Below are positions 17,777 through 26,328 of a stretch of 64,000 nt of DNA, piece after piece. The stretch's first letter is position 1. Each line of letters starts with the position of its first letter. Origin of the DNA: Zhihengliuella sp. (lineage in GTDB: Bacteria > Actinomycetota > Actinomycetes > Actinomycetales > Micrococcaceae); NCBI RefSeq assembly GCF_031178195.1, contig NZ_JAPSJL010000008.1, forward strand, positions 95,809 through 159,808, in the 5' to 3' direction. The notes beneath the pieces are model-generated. The model did no database searches. It was not told the DNA's origin and was given only the letters and a program-made list of their open reading frames with translations. The translations under genes were made by a program, and so were the position numbers.

Positions 17777-19285
17777 TCAGCCGCGGCGCTGCTGCTGCTT
17801 GATGCGGTTCGTCAGCTCCGTGACCTGGTTGAACACGGAGCGCCGCTCGGCCATGAGCTCGCGGATCTTGCGGTCGGCGTGGATGACCGTGGTGTGATCG
17901 CGGCCGCCCAGCACGGCGCCGATCTTCGGCAGCGACATGTCCGTGAGCTCGCGGAGCAGGTACATCGCGATCTGCCGTGCCGTGACCAGGGTTCGTGTGC
18001 GCGACTTGCTGTTGAGCTCCTCGATCGTGAGGCTGAAGTACTCGGCGGTCTGGGCGATGATCGCCTGCGGTGTGATCTCCTGTGCGTCCTCGTCGGTGAT
18101 GAGGTCCTTGAGCACGGTCTCGGCCAGGGCCATGTCCACGGCCTGGTTGTTGAGGGAGGCGAAGGCCGTCACACGGATCAGCGCGCCCTCGAGCTCGCGG
18201 ATATTGGTCGAGATCTTCGACGCGATGTACTCCATCACGTCGTCGGGCGCGCGCAACCCCTCCGCCTCCGCCTTCTTGCGGAGGATCGCGATGCGCGTCT
18301 CCAGCTCCGGCGGCTGGATGTCCGTGATCAGGCCCCACTCGAACCGCGAGCGCATGCGGTCCTCGAACCCGGCGAGCTGCTTCGGGGGCAGGTCGGAAGT
18401 GATGACCACCTGCTTGGTGTCGTTGTACAACGCATTGAACGTGTGGAAGAACTCCTCCTGGGTCGCATCCTTGTTCGCCAGGAACTGGATGTCGTCGATC
18501 AGCAGGATGTCGACGTTGCGGTACGTCTGCTTGAAGCTCGTTCCCTCGTCGTCACGGATGGAGTTGATGAAGTCGTTGGTGAACTCCTCCGAGTTCACGT
18601 AGCGGACGCGGATCCCGTTGAACAAGTGCCGGGCGTAGTGGCCGATCGCGTGCAGCAGGTGCGTCTTGCCCAGTCCGGAGTCGCCGTAGATGAACAGCGG
18701 ATTGTAGGCCTTGGCCGGCCCCTCGGCCACGGCCGCGGCCGCGGCATGGGCGAACCGGTTGGAGGCTCCGATGACGAACGTGTCGAAGATGTACTTGGGG
18801 TTCAGCCGCCCCATCTCCTGGGAGTTCGACGGCGGCGTCGGCATGGGGGTCGGACCCGTCCGGGGCCGTGAGCCCTCGGCGCGGTACTCCGCGACGTTCT
18901 GCAGCACCCGGTTCTGGTCCGCCGCGTTGGCGATGCCGCGATTCTCCTCCGGCTGGTTTTCGGTGCTCGCCACTGCGGCGCGGACCGGCTCCGGGTCCGG
19001 GTCCCGCTGCTCGCGCAGCGAGGAGTCGACGCTGAACGCGCAGCGGATATCGGCCTCGAAGACCTGCTGCAGAGCGCTGGAGAGCGGCTCCGAGAGCTGC
19101 GTCTGGAGTACATCGCGGGTGAGGTCGTCCGGCACGGCGACCAGAAGGGTGGTGTCGATCAGCCCCTGCGGCTGGGCGAAGGTCACGAACGCCCGCTGGC
19201 GTGGGCTGACCCGGTCGTTCTGCTCCATGAGGTAGACGACCTGGCGCCACTGAGAGCCGAGATCGTTGGAGGCGTCCGAAGTCAC
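17777..19285 (-). CDS. dnaA: Chromosomal replication initiator DnaA
   Basis: AAA+ initiator that binds DnaA boxes and opens oriC. The start is taken as GTG 19285 (502 residues, reading [10 protein letters not shown]) because a GAAGGGAA site precedes it. An ATG further upstream would add 41 unlikely residues. Domain I is at about 5-85, a variable linker runs to about 165, and Walker A is GDSGLGKTH (201-209). Walker B is ILLIDDIQF, and the C-terminal DnaA signature helix-turn-helix is [15 protein letters not shown]. It is flanked by DnaA-box clusters on both sides, so autoregulation is likely. Confidence 0.98.
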   Translation of the reverse strand: MTSDASNDLGSQWRQVVYLMEQNDRVSPRQRAFVTFAQPQGLIDTTLLVAVPDDLTRDVLQTQLSEPLSSALQQVFEADIRCAFSVDSSLREQRDPDPEPVRAAVASTENQPEENRGIANAADQNRVLQNVAEYRAEGSRPRTGPTPMPTPPSNSQEMGRLNPKYIFDTFVIGASNRFAHAAAAAVAEGPAKAYNPLFIYGDSGLGKTHLLHAIGHYARHLFNGIRVRYVNSEEFTNDFINSIRDDEGTSFKQTYRNVDILLIDDIQFLANKDATQEEFFHTFNALYNDTKQVVITSDLPPKQLAGFEDRMRSRFEWGLITDIQPPELETRIAILRKKAEAEGLRAPDDVMEYIASKISTNIRELEGALIRVTAFASLNNQAVDMALAETVLKDLITDEDAQEITPQAIIAQTAEYFSLTIEELNSKSRTRTLVTARQIAMYLLRELTDMSLPKIGAVLGGRDHTTVIHADRKIRELMAERRSVFNQVTELTNRIKQQQRRG

Positions 19286-19928
19286 GTGCCTGAGTTCCCT
19301 TCGAAGAAGTACGTCGAGCTGGCGAGGCGCCACCGGGGGCGTCCTCCCGGCACTGGTGGTGCTCGGGCCGGAGCACCCACTGTAGTCGATATCCACAGTC
19401 TTATTCACAGCCGTGGATAACTCTTGAGGTGAGCTGCGGCTGCGTCGGCCGTCCGCTCCTACCTACTTACACGCGTGTCATTCCGGTGGCGGAGGCGTGA
19501 TCCACAGAATCCACAGGCGGTGTGGACAGGCTGTGGACAACGGCGCGCCGTCCACACCTGTGGACTTCGGATCCACACATTGTGGAGCGCCCCCAGGGAC
19601 TCTCGCTCTGGGCGGTTCTCATGGCTGCCCCCCGTCGGTCAGAGGCGCGGCTGAGGGAGACGCCGGGGTCCCCCACGGCGCTCACCGGCGGGTCCATTTG
19701 ACGGGCCGGCGCGGCGTCCCCTATCGTTGTTTAGTCCTGTGTGTCCGCTTTTGGTGGATTCTCATGCCCACGCTCGCAGCGGGGAGGACCGGGGGAACCC
19801 GGACCATCCGCCCGGCCGACGGGGCAGGGGAGCCCGAGAAGTCGGCACCGAATACGAGCGTCAGCCTGTTCTTCCCCCCTGTAGCAACGGGTTAAGGCGC
19901 ATCAAATGATCGTCTTGGAGTTACTACT
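19286..19928. promoter_or_regulatory. dnaA-rpmH divergent regulatory region with DnaA boxes
   Basis: A 643-bp gene-free gap. DnaA-like sites are TTATTCACA at 19401-19409, CGTGGATAA at 19412-19420 and TGTGGACAA at 19532-19540. A dense run of TCCACA/TGTGGA half-sites covers 19495-19590. These lie over and upstream of the dnaA start, consistent with autoregulation or with a bipartite origin. The right part holds the rpmH promoter. No ORF of note was seen. Confidence 0.75.
19698..19727 (+). promoter_or_regulatory. Candidate rpmH operon promoter
   Basis: TTGACG (19698-19703) and TATCGT (19722-19727) are separated by 18 bp, a good sigma-A-type promoter about 200 bp before rpmH. The transcript would have a long 5' leader. 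Confidence 0.55.
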
Positions 19929-20066
19929 GTGAGCAAGCGGACTTTTCAGCCGAATAACCGCCGTCGTGCCAAGAAGCACGGCTTCCGTCTTCGTATGCGC
20001 ACCCGTGCCGGCCGCGCCATCCTGGCCGCCCGCCGTGGCAAGGGCCGCAGCGACCTCGCTGCCTAA
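19929..20066 (+). CDS. rpmH: 50S ribosomal protein L34
   Basis: A 45-residue, strongly basic ribosomal protein starting [20 protein letters not shown], with [19 protein letters not shown], the universal L34 signature. GTG start with TTGGAG upstream. First gene of the conserved rpmH-rnpA-yidD-yidC-jag-rsmG order. Confidence 0.97.
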   Translation: MSKRTFQPNNRRRAKKHGFRLRMRTRAGRAILAARRGKGRSDLAA

Positions 20067-20117
20067 ATCCGAGCAGTCCTCGCCGGCGCACCGATAGAAC
20101 CGGACAGGTCGACAGAC

Positions 20118-20516
20118 ATGTTGCCGAAGGTTCACCGCGTGCGCACCGCGCGAGACTTCTCCACCACCGTACGTTCCGGCGCCCGCTCTGGGCGCCGGAA
20201 CGTCGTGCTATATGCACACCGTCACGAGGGCGCCACGCGGTTCGGCTTCATCGTCTCCAAGGCGGTGGGGAACGCGGTCACCCGCAACCTCGTCAAGCGG
20301 AGGCTGCGCGCCATCGCGGCCGAGCTCCTGCACGAGTACCCTGACGGCTACGACGTCGTGGTACGCGCCCTGCCCGCAGCGGCCGACGCCGGTTGGGCCG
20401 AGCTCCGCGACGGCGTGCGCGCGGCCCTGCGCTCCGGCGTGAAGTCCGCTGCCCAGCGGGCGTCCCACACCGGGGCCGGAGGGAGAGCTCGACATGAGCG
20501 GGCAGCAGATGAGTAA
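20118..20516 (+). CDS. rnpA: Ribonuclease P protein component
   Basis: Protein subunit of RNase P, which matures tRNA 5' ends. The 132 residues start MLPKVHRVRTARDFSTTVRS and include the basic RNR signature as AVGNAVTRNLVKRRLRAI (about 55-72). The C-terminal 30 residues are Ala/Gly/Arg-rich and extend beyond the usual core of about 115. It follows rpmH after 51 bp, and its 3' end overlaps the yidD start by 23 nt. Confidence 0.95.
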   Translation: MLPKVHRVRTARDFSTTVRSGARSGRRNVVLYAHRHEGATRFGFIVSKAVGNAVTRNLVKRRLRAIAAELLHEYPDGYDVVVRALPAAADAGWAELRDGVRAALRSGVKSAAQRASHTGAGGRARHERAADE

Positions 20517-20910
20517 GGACCGTGGGCCGGCCGACGCCGTCGTCCCCGGTCCCCCTCGGCCCGGACCGCTGGCACTGCTGCTGGACCTGCCGCGTCTGGC
20601 GCTGATCGGCCTGCTCAAGGCCTACCGCGCCGTGATCTCCCCGGTCTACGGCGACGTCTGCAAGTACTTCCCCAGCTGCTCCGCCTATGCTCTGGAGGCC
20701 GTGACGGTCCATGGAGCGGTGCGCGGACTGTACCTGGCGGTGCGACGCATCGGCCGGTGCAACCCCTTCAGCCACGGCGGGATCGACCACGTGCCGCCCG
20801 GCCGCCGGATTTGGCCGGAGGGCCGCACCCCCAAGATCATGGTGTTGAATCATCCACCGATTCCCGCCGACGATGAAGATGACGCCGCGAGCGCGGCACG
20901 AGGAGCTTGA
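20494..20910 (+). CDS. yidD: Membrane protein insertion efficiency factor YidD
   Basis: Small membrane-associated protein thought to assist YidC-dependent insertion. The 138-residue protein has the conserved core AYRAVISPVYGDVCKYFPSC with SAYALEAVTVHGA and RRIGRCNPF, including the three Cys of the family. The N-terminal 25 residues and a C-terminal acidic tail (ADDEDDAASAARGA) are extensions. The ATG at 20494 has a GGAGGGAGAG site inside rnpA. Operon member between rnpA and yidC. Confidence 0.93.
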   Translation: MSGQQMSKDRGPADAVVPGPPRPGPLALLLDLPRLALIGLLKAYRAVISPVYGDVCKYFPSCSAYALEAVTVHGAVRGLYLAVRRIGRCNPFSHGGIDHVPPGRRIWPEGRTPKIMVLNHPPIPADDEDDAASAARGA

Positions 20911-20915
20911 GAGTA

Positions 20916-21887
20916 ATGGGATTCTTCGACACGATCCTGTGGCCGTTCCGTATGGCCGTTTCCTGGGTCCTGCGTGTCTGCCACGAGGGCTTGGGCTTCC
21001 TGGGTCTGGACCCGCAGTCGGGCTGGAACTGGGCGCTGTCGATCGTGCTCCTGGTGATCGTCATCCGGTCCGCGCTCATTCCGGTCTTCGTCAAGCAGAT
21101 CAAGGCCCAGCGGGCCATGCAGGCGCTCCAGCCGGAGCTGCGCAAGCTGCAGGCCAAGTACAAGGGCAAGAAGGACCAGCTCTCGCAGCAGGCGATGATC
21201 GCCGAGCAGCGCGAGCTGTTCAAGAAGCACAAGACGAACCCGCTCTCGTCGTGCCTGCCGCTGCTGATCCAGATGCCGTTCTTCTTCGCGCTGTTCACGG
21301 TGCTGAACAACGCGCACGTCGCCTCCGATGCCGGCGAGGGCATCGGTGCTCTCACGGCGGAGCAGACGCACAACTTCGCCGTCTCCTCGATCTTCGGTGC
21401 GGGCCTCTCCGAGACCTTCCTGGGCACCTTCAACTCCGGGTCGCCGCAGGTCCAGGTCATCGTCCTGTCGGTCGTCATGATCATCGCCATGGTGGCGTCG
21501 CAGTTCATCACGCAGCGCCAGATCATGACGAAGAACATGACCAAGGAGGCCCTCGAAGGCCCCTTCATGCAGCAGCAGAAGATGATGCTCTACATCCTGC
21601 CGCTCGTCTTCGGCATCGGTGGCATCAACTTCCCGATCGGCGTCCTCATCTACTGGACCGCCACCAACGTGTGGACGCTCGCCCAGCAGTACTACATCAT
21701 CCGGCGCAACCCGACGCCCGGTTCCCAGGCCGAGCGCGAGCTCAACGAGCGCCGGGCCGCCAAGGGCCTGCCGCCCATCGGGCAGAAGCGCAAAGACGAG
21801 GCCGAGGCGGCCCAGGCACGGGCCGTCGCCATCGAGGCCAAGGGCCAGCGCGCGCAGCCGCAGCGCAAGAACCGTAGGAAGAAGTAG
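20916..21887 (+). CDS. yidC: Membrane protein insertase YidC
   Basis: Inserts and folds inner-membrane proteins, alone or with SecYEG. The start is set at ATG 20916 (MGFFDTILWPFR; 323 residues), since the frame opens only with a TTG 9 bp earlier. It has five membrane segments, with the hydrophilic-groove Arg in the first core helix (VIRSALIPVFVKQIKAQRAM). A cytoplasmic coiled-coil loop follows, then CLPLLIQMPFFFALFTVL and IYWTATNVWTLAQQYYII. The Lys/Arg/Gln-rich C-terminal tail is typical of Gram-positive YidC. It immediately follows yidD. Confidence 0.96.
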   Translation: MGFFDTILWPFRMAVSWVLRVCHEGLGFLGLDPQSGWNWALSIVLLVIVIRSALIPVFVKQIKAQRAMQALQPELRKLQAKYKGKKDQLSQQAMIAEQRELFKKHKTNPLSSCLPLLIQMPFFFALFTVLNNAHVASDAGEGIGALTAEQTHNFAVSSIFGAGLSETFLGTFNSGSPQVQVIVLSVVMIIAMVASQFITQRQIMTKNMTKEALEGPFMQQQKMMLYILPLVFGIGGINFPIGVLIYWTATNVWTLAQQYYIIRRNPTPGSQAERELNERRAAKGLPPIGQKRKDEAEAAQARAVAIEAKGQRAQPQRKNRRKK

Positions 21888-21889
21888 CC

Positions 21890-22405
21890 ATGACCGAGGC
21901 CCAGGAAGTCCTGCCCGACGAGGAGTCGAGCGGCTCGCGTCTCGAGGAGGAGGGCGACGTCGCGGCGGACTACCTCGAGGAGCTGCTCGACATCGCCGAC
22001 ATCGACGGCGATATCGACATCGAGATCCGCAGCGGACGCACCTACATCTCGATCGTCCAGGAGGACGGCGACGAGTCGGCCCTCCGGGAGCTGCTCGGCC
22101 GCAACGGCGAGGGGCTCGAGGCCCTGCAGGAGCTCGTGCGGCTCGCGGTGCTCACCACCACGGGGAACCGCTCGCGGCTCGTGCTGGACATCCTCGGCTA
22201 CCGCCGCGGCCGGACCGCCGAGCTGACCAAGCTGGCGGAGAACGCCGTGGCCCAGGCGAAGGACTCCGGCGAGGAGGTGGCGCTCGAGCCGATGTCGGCC
22301 TACGAGCGGAAGATCGTGCACGACGTCGTTGCGGATCTGGGCCTGCAGAGCGCGTCCGATGGCGAGGGGCCGGGGCGTCACGTCGTCGTCTCGGTCGAGG
22401 CGTAG
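21890..22405 (+). CDS. jag: Jag/KhpB-type RNA-binding protein (KH-R3H)
   Basis: Cytoplasmic single-strand nucleic acid binder. The 171 residues show an acidic N-terminus (1-35), a KH-II domain (about 42-95) including RNGEGLEALQELVRLAV, and an R3H domain (about 115-168). The R3H domain has PMSAYERKIVHDVVAD and a late RHVVVSVEA strand. The Jag-N domain of Firmicutes is absent, as in other actinobacteria. Only 2 bp separate it from yidC. Confidence 0.93.
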   Translation: MTEAQEVLPDEESSGSRLEEEGDVAADYLEELLDIADIDGDIDIEIRSGRTYISIVQEDGDESALRELLGRNGEGLEALQELVRLAVLTTTGNRSRLVLDILGYRRGRTAELTKLAENAVAQAKDSGEEVALEPMSAYERKIVHDVVADLGLQSASDGEGPGRHVVVSVEA

Positions 22406-22507
22406 CACCGACGTCGCGTCGGAACGAGCACGCCCACGGGCCGCGTGCCCGCATGCAGCGGGGGAGCGACGAGTTCCCGCGCGGAGACCGGCTGGAAGGA
22501 AACACGA

Positions 22508-23155
22508 GTGGTTGAGAATTTCACGCCGACGGACGCCGAGCGCGTTGCGGCCCAGACCGTCTTCGGCGACCGGCTGGAGCTGGCGGAGCGGTACGTGGAG
22601 CATCTGGCGACGTCCGGTATCGAGCGCGGCCTCCTCGGGCCCCGTGAGGTGCCACGGCTGTGGGGACGGCATGTGCTGAACTGCGCGGTCGTCACTGAGC
22701 TCATCGCTCCGGACGCCACCGTGGCGGACGTCGGCAGCGGTGCCGGTCTTCCAGGTCTGACCTTCGCCTTGGCCCGCCCCGACCTCGACATCACACTGAT
22801 CGAGCCGTTGGAGCGCCGGTGCATCTGGCTCAACGAAGTCATCGATGACCTCGGTCTCTCGAACGTGAGAGTCCTGCGGGGCCGCTCGGAGCAGTTCTTC
22901 GACGACGTCGAGGTCGACGTCGTGACCGCGCGCGCCGTGTCGGCCCTGGCGAAGCTGGCCGGTCTCACTATCCCGCTGCTCGGTGGCCGGGGAGAACTCC
23001 TGGCACTCAAGGGTCGCAGCGCCGCCGAGGAAATCGAGAAGGCCGCGAAGGTCATCCGCAGACTCGGCGGTCGCGACGCCGAGGTGCTGACGACGGGTGC
23101 GGCCGTTCTGGACGAGCCGACCACGGTCGTCCGTGTCCCGGTGGGCGCGGCCTGA
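22508..23155 (+). CDS. rsmG: 16S rRNA (guanine-N7) methyltransferase RsmG
   Basis: SAM-dependent methylation of G527 (E. coli numbering) in 16S rRNA; loss gives low-level streptomycin resistance. Start is GTG 22508 (215 residues) with GGAAGGA upstream, rather than an ATG 63 bp earlier. SAM motif is VADVGSGAGLPGLTFALARP (about 76-95), followed by ITLIEPLERRCIWLNEV and the TARAVSALAKL segment. The last gene of the rpmH group before parA. Confidence 0.95.
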   Translation: MVENFTPTDAERVAAQTVFGDRLELAERYVEHLATSGIERGLLGPREVPRLWGRHVLNCAVVTELIAPDATVADVGSGAGLPGLTFALARPDLDITLIEPLERRCIWLNEVIDDLGLSNVRVLRGRSEQFFDDVEVDVVTARAVSALAKLAGLTIPLLGGRGELLALKGRSAAEEIEKAAKVIRRLGGRDAEVLTTGAAVLDEPTTVVRVPVGAA

Positions 23156-23235
23156 ACCGATAGTCTGTATGCGCGTCCGCGTACGCCGCACACGGAAGTG
23201 AACCCCTTCTGGAAGAGTCTCGAGTTCGGAACAAG

Positions 23236-24132
23236 ATGGACACCATGGATGACAGCACCCCGCTAGCCAGCCAGCTGCTCAACGAGAGCAAGCGGCGCGA
23301 GCGCCTCAAGGGTCGTGCGTTGCCAGAGCCGGATCGGACCCGCTTCTTCACCATCAGCAATCAGAAGGGTGGCGTCGGCAAGACGACGACGACGGTTAAC
23401 GTCGCGGCTGCGCTCGCTCAGGCCGGTTTGAACGTCCTCGTGGTTGATATCGACCCTCAGGGCAATGCTTCGACGGCTCTTGGCATCGAGCACCATGCCG
23501 AGGTGGAGAGCATCTACGACGTTCTGATCAACGACGTCCCGCTCGAAGAGGTCATCGCCCCGTGCCCCGACTTCGAGACGCTCTGCGTGGCTCCAGCGAC
23601 CATTCACCTGGCAGGTGCCGAGATCGAACTGGTCTCCCTCGTCGCACGCGAGCAGCGTCTGCGCCGCGCACTGGACGAGTACGCCAAGTACCGCGAGAAG
23701 CAGGGCATGCCGCGGCTCGACTACGTGTTCATCGATTGTCCACCGAGTCTGGGACTGCTCACGGTGAATGCGTTCGTCGCCGCTCGTGAGGTCCTCATCC
23801 CCATCCAGTGCGAGTACTACGCACTCGAGGGACTGAGCCAGCTGCTGAAGAACATCGAGATGATCCAGAAGCATCTCAATGGCGAACTGGTGGTCTCCAC
23901 CATCCTGCTGACGATGTACGACGGCCGTACCAACTTGGCGGCACAGGTTGCGCAGGAGGTGCGTGAGCACTTCCCGAACGAGGTGCTCGAGGCCGTGATC
24001 CCGCGCAGCGTGCGCATCTCGGAGGCGCCCAGCTACCAGCAGACGGTCATCACCTACGACAAGAGCTCGACGGGTGCACTTTCCTACATGGAGGCCGCGG
24101 CTGAGATCGCTGATCGGGGCGTTACGGCCTAG
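23236..24132 (+). CDS. parA: Chromosome partitioning ATPase ParA
   Basis: Deviant-Walker ATPase that moves ParB-parS complexes. The 298-residue protein has the Walker A KGGVGKTTTT (44-53), preceded by FFTISNQ. Walker A' is DIDPQGNAS and Walker B is VFIDCPPSLGLLTVNA. The N-terminal 35 residues are a charged extension. An ATG at 23245 would shorten it by three residues. Unlike the usual parA-parB operon it ends in its own hairpin terminator, and parB begins about 2.2 kb further on. Confidence 0.96.
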   Translation: MDTMDDSTPLASQLLNESKRRERLKGRALPEPDRTRFFTISNQKGGVGKTTTTVNVAAALAQAGLNVLVVDIDPQGNASTALGIEHHAEVESIYDVLINDVPLEEVIAPCPDFETLCVAPATIHLAGAEIELVSLVAREQRLRRALDEYAKYREKQGMPRLDYVFIDCPPSLGLLTVNAFVAAREVLIPIQCEYYALEGLSQLLKNIEMIQKHLNGELVVSTILLTMYDGRTNLAAQVAQEVREHFPNEVLEAVIPRSVRISEAPSYQQTVITYDKSSTGALSYMEAAAEIADRGVTA

Positions 24133-24147
24133 CCGTAGAGGCTTGGT

Positions 24148-24182
24148 CAAGGCCCGCCCGGCATCGTGCCTGGCGGGCCTTG
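24148..24182 (+). terminator. parA transcription terminator
   Basis: An 11-bp outer stem (24148-24158 with 24172-24182) encloses an inner GGCA/TGCC stem with a TCG loop, 15 bp after the parA stop. No long T-run follows. It argues that parA and parB are not one transcript. Confidence 0.7.
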
Positions 24183-24241
24183 TCGTGGGCTGTAGGTCAG
24201 AAGCGTGGAGAGTCTGCCCCCTGCGCCCTGTTCCGTAGGTC

Positions 24242-24255
24242 GTTTCACGTGAAAC
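24242..24255. promoter_or_regulatory. parS site 1
   Basis: Perfect 14-bp ParB-binding palindrome GTTTCACGTGAAAC, flanked by C/G. Confidence 0.95.
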
Positions 24256-24388
24256 GGAGAGCAGCTCGTGAGCGCTAGCTGTCACCCTGAAATGCACGCG
24301 CATCTCTCGTGGGCGCCGGTGTAGAAGGCGTCGTGTGGGATCACTGCGTCTTTACGGGAGTTCCCCGGTGCTGCCCTTCAAGGAATGC

Positions 24389-24402
24389 GTTTCACGTGAA
24401 AC
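24389..24402. promoter_or_regulatory. parS site 2
   Basis: Perfect GTTTCACGTGAAAC, flanked by C/G. Confidence 0.95.
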
Positions 24403-24696
24403 GATGCCTCGGGACGCGCACCTGCTCCTCCTGCGGCGCCGCCCTCTGAGCAGTCTAATGATGTGCGAGACGTCCGTAGCTTGTCTACGGGCTTGCGGCT
24501 GCGTGCTGAAGGGCCTGATCCGCCCGGCCTATCGGCCCGGTCGCGGGACGTGAGGGCCGCACCTGGGGAGCCCCAAACCAACCCACTGACTCTGCACGGA
24601 ACCAGTGGCACGGCCACGGTCAGGGCGGAAGCGGCGAGCTGCTCGCCTCCGACGCAATGCGAGTTGCTTCGAGAGAGCCTATGGAGACGTAGCGTC

Positions 24697-24710
24697 GTTT
24701 CACGTGAAAC
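24697..24710. promoter_or_regulatory. parS site 3
   Basis: Perfect GTTTCACGTGAAAC embedded in a 20-bp palindrome, GTCGTTTCACGTGAAACGAC (24694-24713), the longest symmetric site of the set. Confidence 0.95.
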
Positions 24711-25128
24711 GACATCTTCTCCGGGGAGAACGCGGAGGACGACCGTCAGAAATCGGTCTGAGTCGACCGCGCAGGGGTGGGTCGAGGGCGGGCACTGCGG
24801 ACCCGGCGTCTGCGAACTCGGTCGGATCCGGATTGAGTCCGCGGCCAGCGGCCCAACACCGGGTCGGGATCGGGAATCGCTGTTGTCGTCCCGGTCTCGC
24901 CTGGCTGACAGAGCGCTCCGACAGCGCCGGTCGCGGGGCTGGGAGAGCTTCGCCCCCTGAGATTGCGGCCCGGACCGAGGATGCGCGAGCTCGTACTCAG
25001 AGGCAGCGGGGGAGATGTTCGCCATTGGGTCCGTTTCGCTTTGATGTGCCGGTCCTGTGACTTCTCGGCCGAGCTCTACCATCACCGTTGGATGGTGCCT
25101 CTGACGCTCGCGATGAGGCGCTGGAGGT

Positions 25129-25142
25129 GTTTCACGTGGAAC
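25129..25142. promoter_or_regulatory. parS site 4 (one mismatch)
   Basis: GTTTCACGTGGAAC differs from the consensus at one position, so it may be a weaker or decaying site. Confidence 0.75.
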
Positions 25143-25725
25143 CGATTCTCGCTGGGGACGTATGAGATGAGTTCGGCGAGTGCGGGCGCGGTTGATGTGG
25201 CCGGGGGACTGACGCACGGTGGATGCGGGGATCGCTCCGGTTTGACCAAGTACGGGAGGCGGTGTGCTGGCGCTAGGGGCGCATCGGAAGGCGCCTGGGA
25301 GCGTGCCTCCGCCGAGGGAACACGGGACGGCACCTCGTCCGCGAAGAAGCAGACGAGACGTGAATTGACAACTGTCGCTGGGCGAAAGCCAGAGTGGCTG
25401 AGCCTAGCGAGCCAGGTACCGCGCGGCAAGCAGACACGTCAAGTCCCCACTCGCTGAGCATGCACGCCGGAAGTGTGCTCTGTAGGTTGCGCCCTGTGAG
25501 AACCAAGTCGATCTCGTAGCGATTCACTGGGGGTGAGCGACCGGATGAGGGTCGGGGGGAGGGGGCGAACACCGGAGCGACATTCATTGGTACGCACTGG
25601 GGCTTCGGGCTGCATCGCTCCTTAAATGAACTGTGCGTGGTGGGCCGTCGTGCGCCGACGACCCGTACTGAATGGAGTACCTGTCACCGGTGGCTGGAAT
25701 CTGCTCCGGTCGGCCCCTTGCGCGT

Positions 25726-25739
25726 GTTTCACGTGAAAC
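25726..25739. promoter_or_regulatory. parS site 5
   Basis: Perfect GTTTCACGTGAAAC with a T on the left flank and G on the right. Confidence 0.95.
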
Positions 25740-25945
25740 GAGAGATGCCGAGCTGGACACCGACGCGGCGGTCGTAGGTCGTTGCCCAGCGAATGGGGTA
25801 GAAGGCACCAAGGGGATGGAGTCCCACCGGGAGCCGAACGCCTCGAGCACACCATCGAGGCAGTCACCGAACACAGACTGGCTGTACCTCAAGCTCGCGC
25901 GAACGCTTCGAGGGAGTATCAAGACCTGCTTCCTCGCAGACCGTC

Positions 25946-25959
25946 GTTTCACGTGAAAC
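25946..25959. promoter_or_regulatory. parS site 6
   Basis: Perfect GTTTCACGTGAAAC within an 18-bp palindrome (TCG...CGA flanks). Confidence 0.95.
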
Positions 25960-26150
25960 GATCGATGCCTCATGATCGGCCGCGCGAGAACGGAACCCGC
26001 AGCCGCTCATCGCACACATCCATACCGGGGCGCACCGACGAGACCACAGCTCGCTACCCCGATCATCGCGCCAGCGGCCTCCCAGGAACTCCGACGGGGC
26101 GCGGCGTCTACGAGTCGGCAACCAGGCCGATACGCGATGCGATCACCAGC

Positions 26151-26164
26151 GTTTCACGTGAAAC
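26151..26164. promoter_or_regulatory. parS site 7
   Basis: Perfect GTTTCACGTGAAAC about 165 bp before the parB start. Confidence 0.95.
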
Positions 26165-26328
26165 CAGCGGCCGGGCCGGTGCCGCGCCGCTTCGTGCTCG
26201 GCCGCGGCGCCCTGCGCCCCTGGATAGGGGACCGGTATGTCCACAGGTTCGACTCGCGGGCCAGTAAACTAGGCGAAGGGCTGGGGCGGACTTTCCGCCC
26301 GCGGTGGTGCACTTCGAGAGGGAGTTGA

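Larger units (their letters stand above)
24133..26328. other. Long parA-parB spacer, parS-rich centromere region
   Basis: No convincing gene was found here. Open frames exist on both strands but lack ribosome sites, codon bias and recognisable motifs, and several simply read through the parS palindromes. Base composition is visibly less GC-rich than in flanking genes. The spacer contains seven parS sites at 147-597 bp spacing. A parA terminator lies at the left end and the parB promoter presumably at the right end. Confidence 0.8.

Noticed and set aside
24378..25973. Several open frames of 60-280 codons in the parA-parB spacer
   Set aside because: No ribosome sites, no codon-position bias, no motifs; they gain length by reading through the parS palindromes (repeated VSRET or FHVKR).
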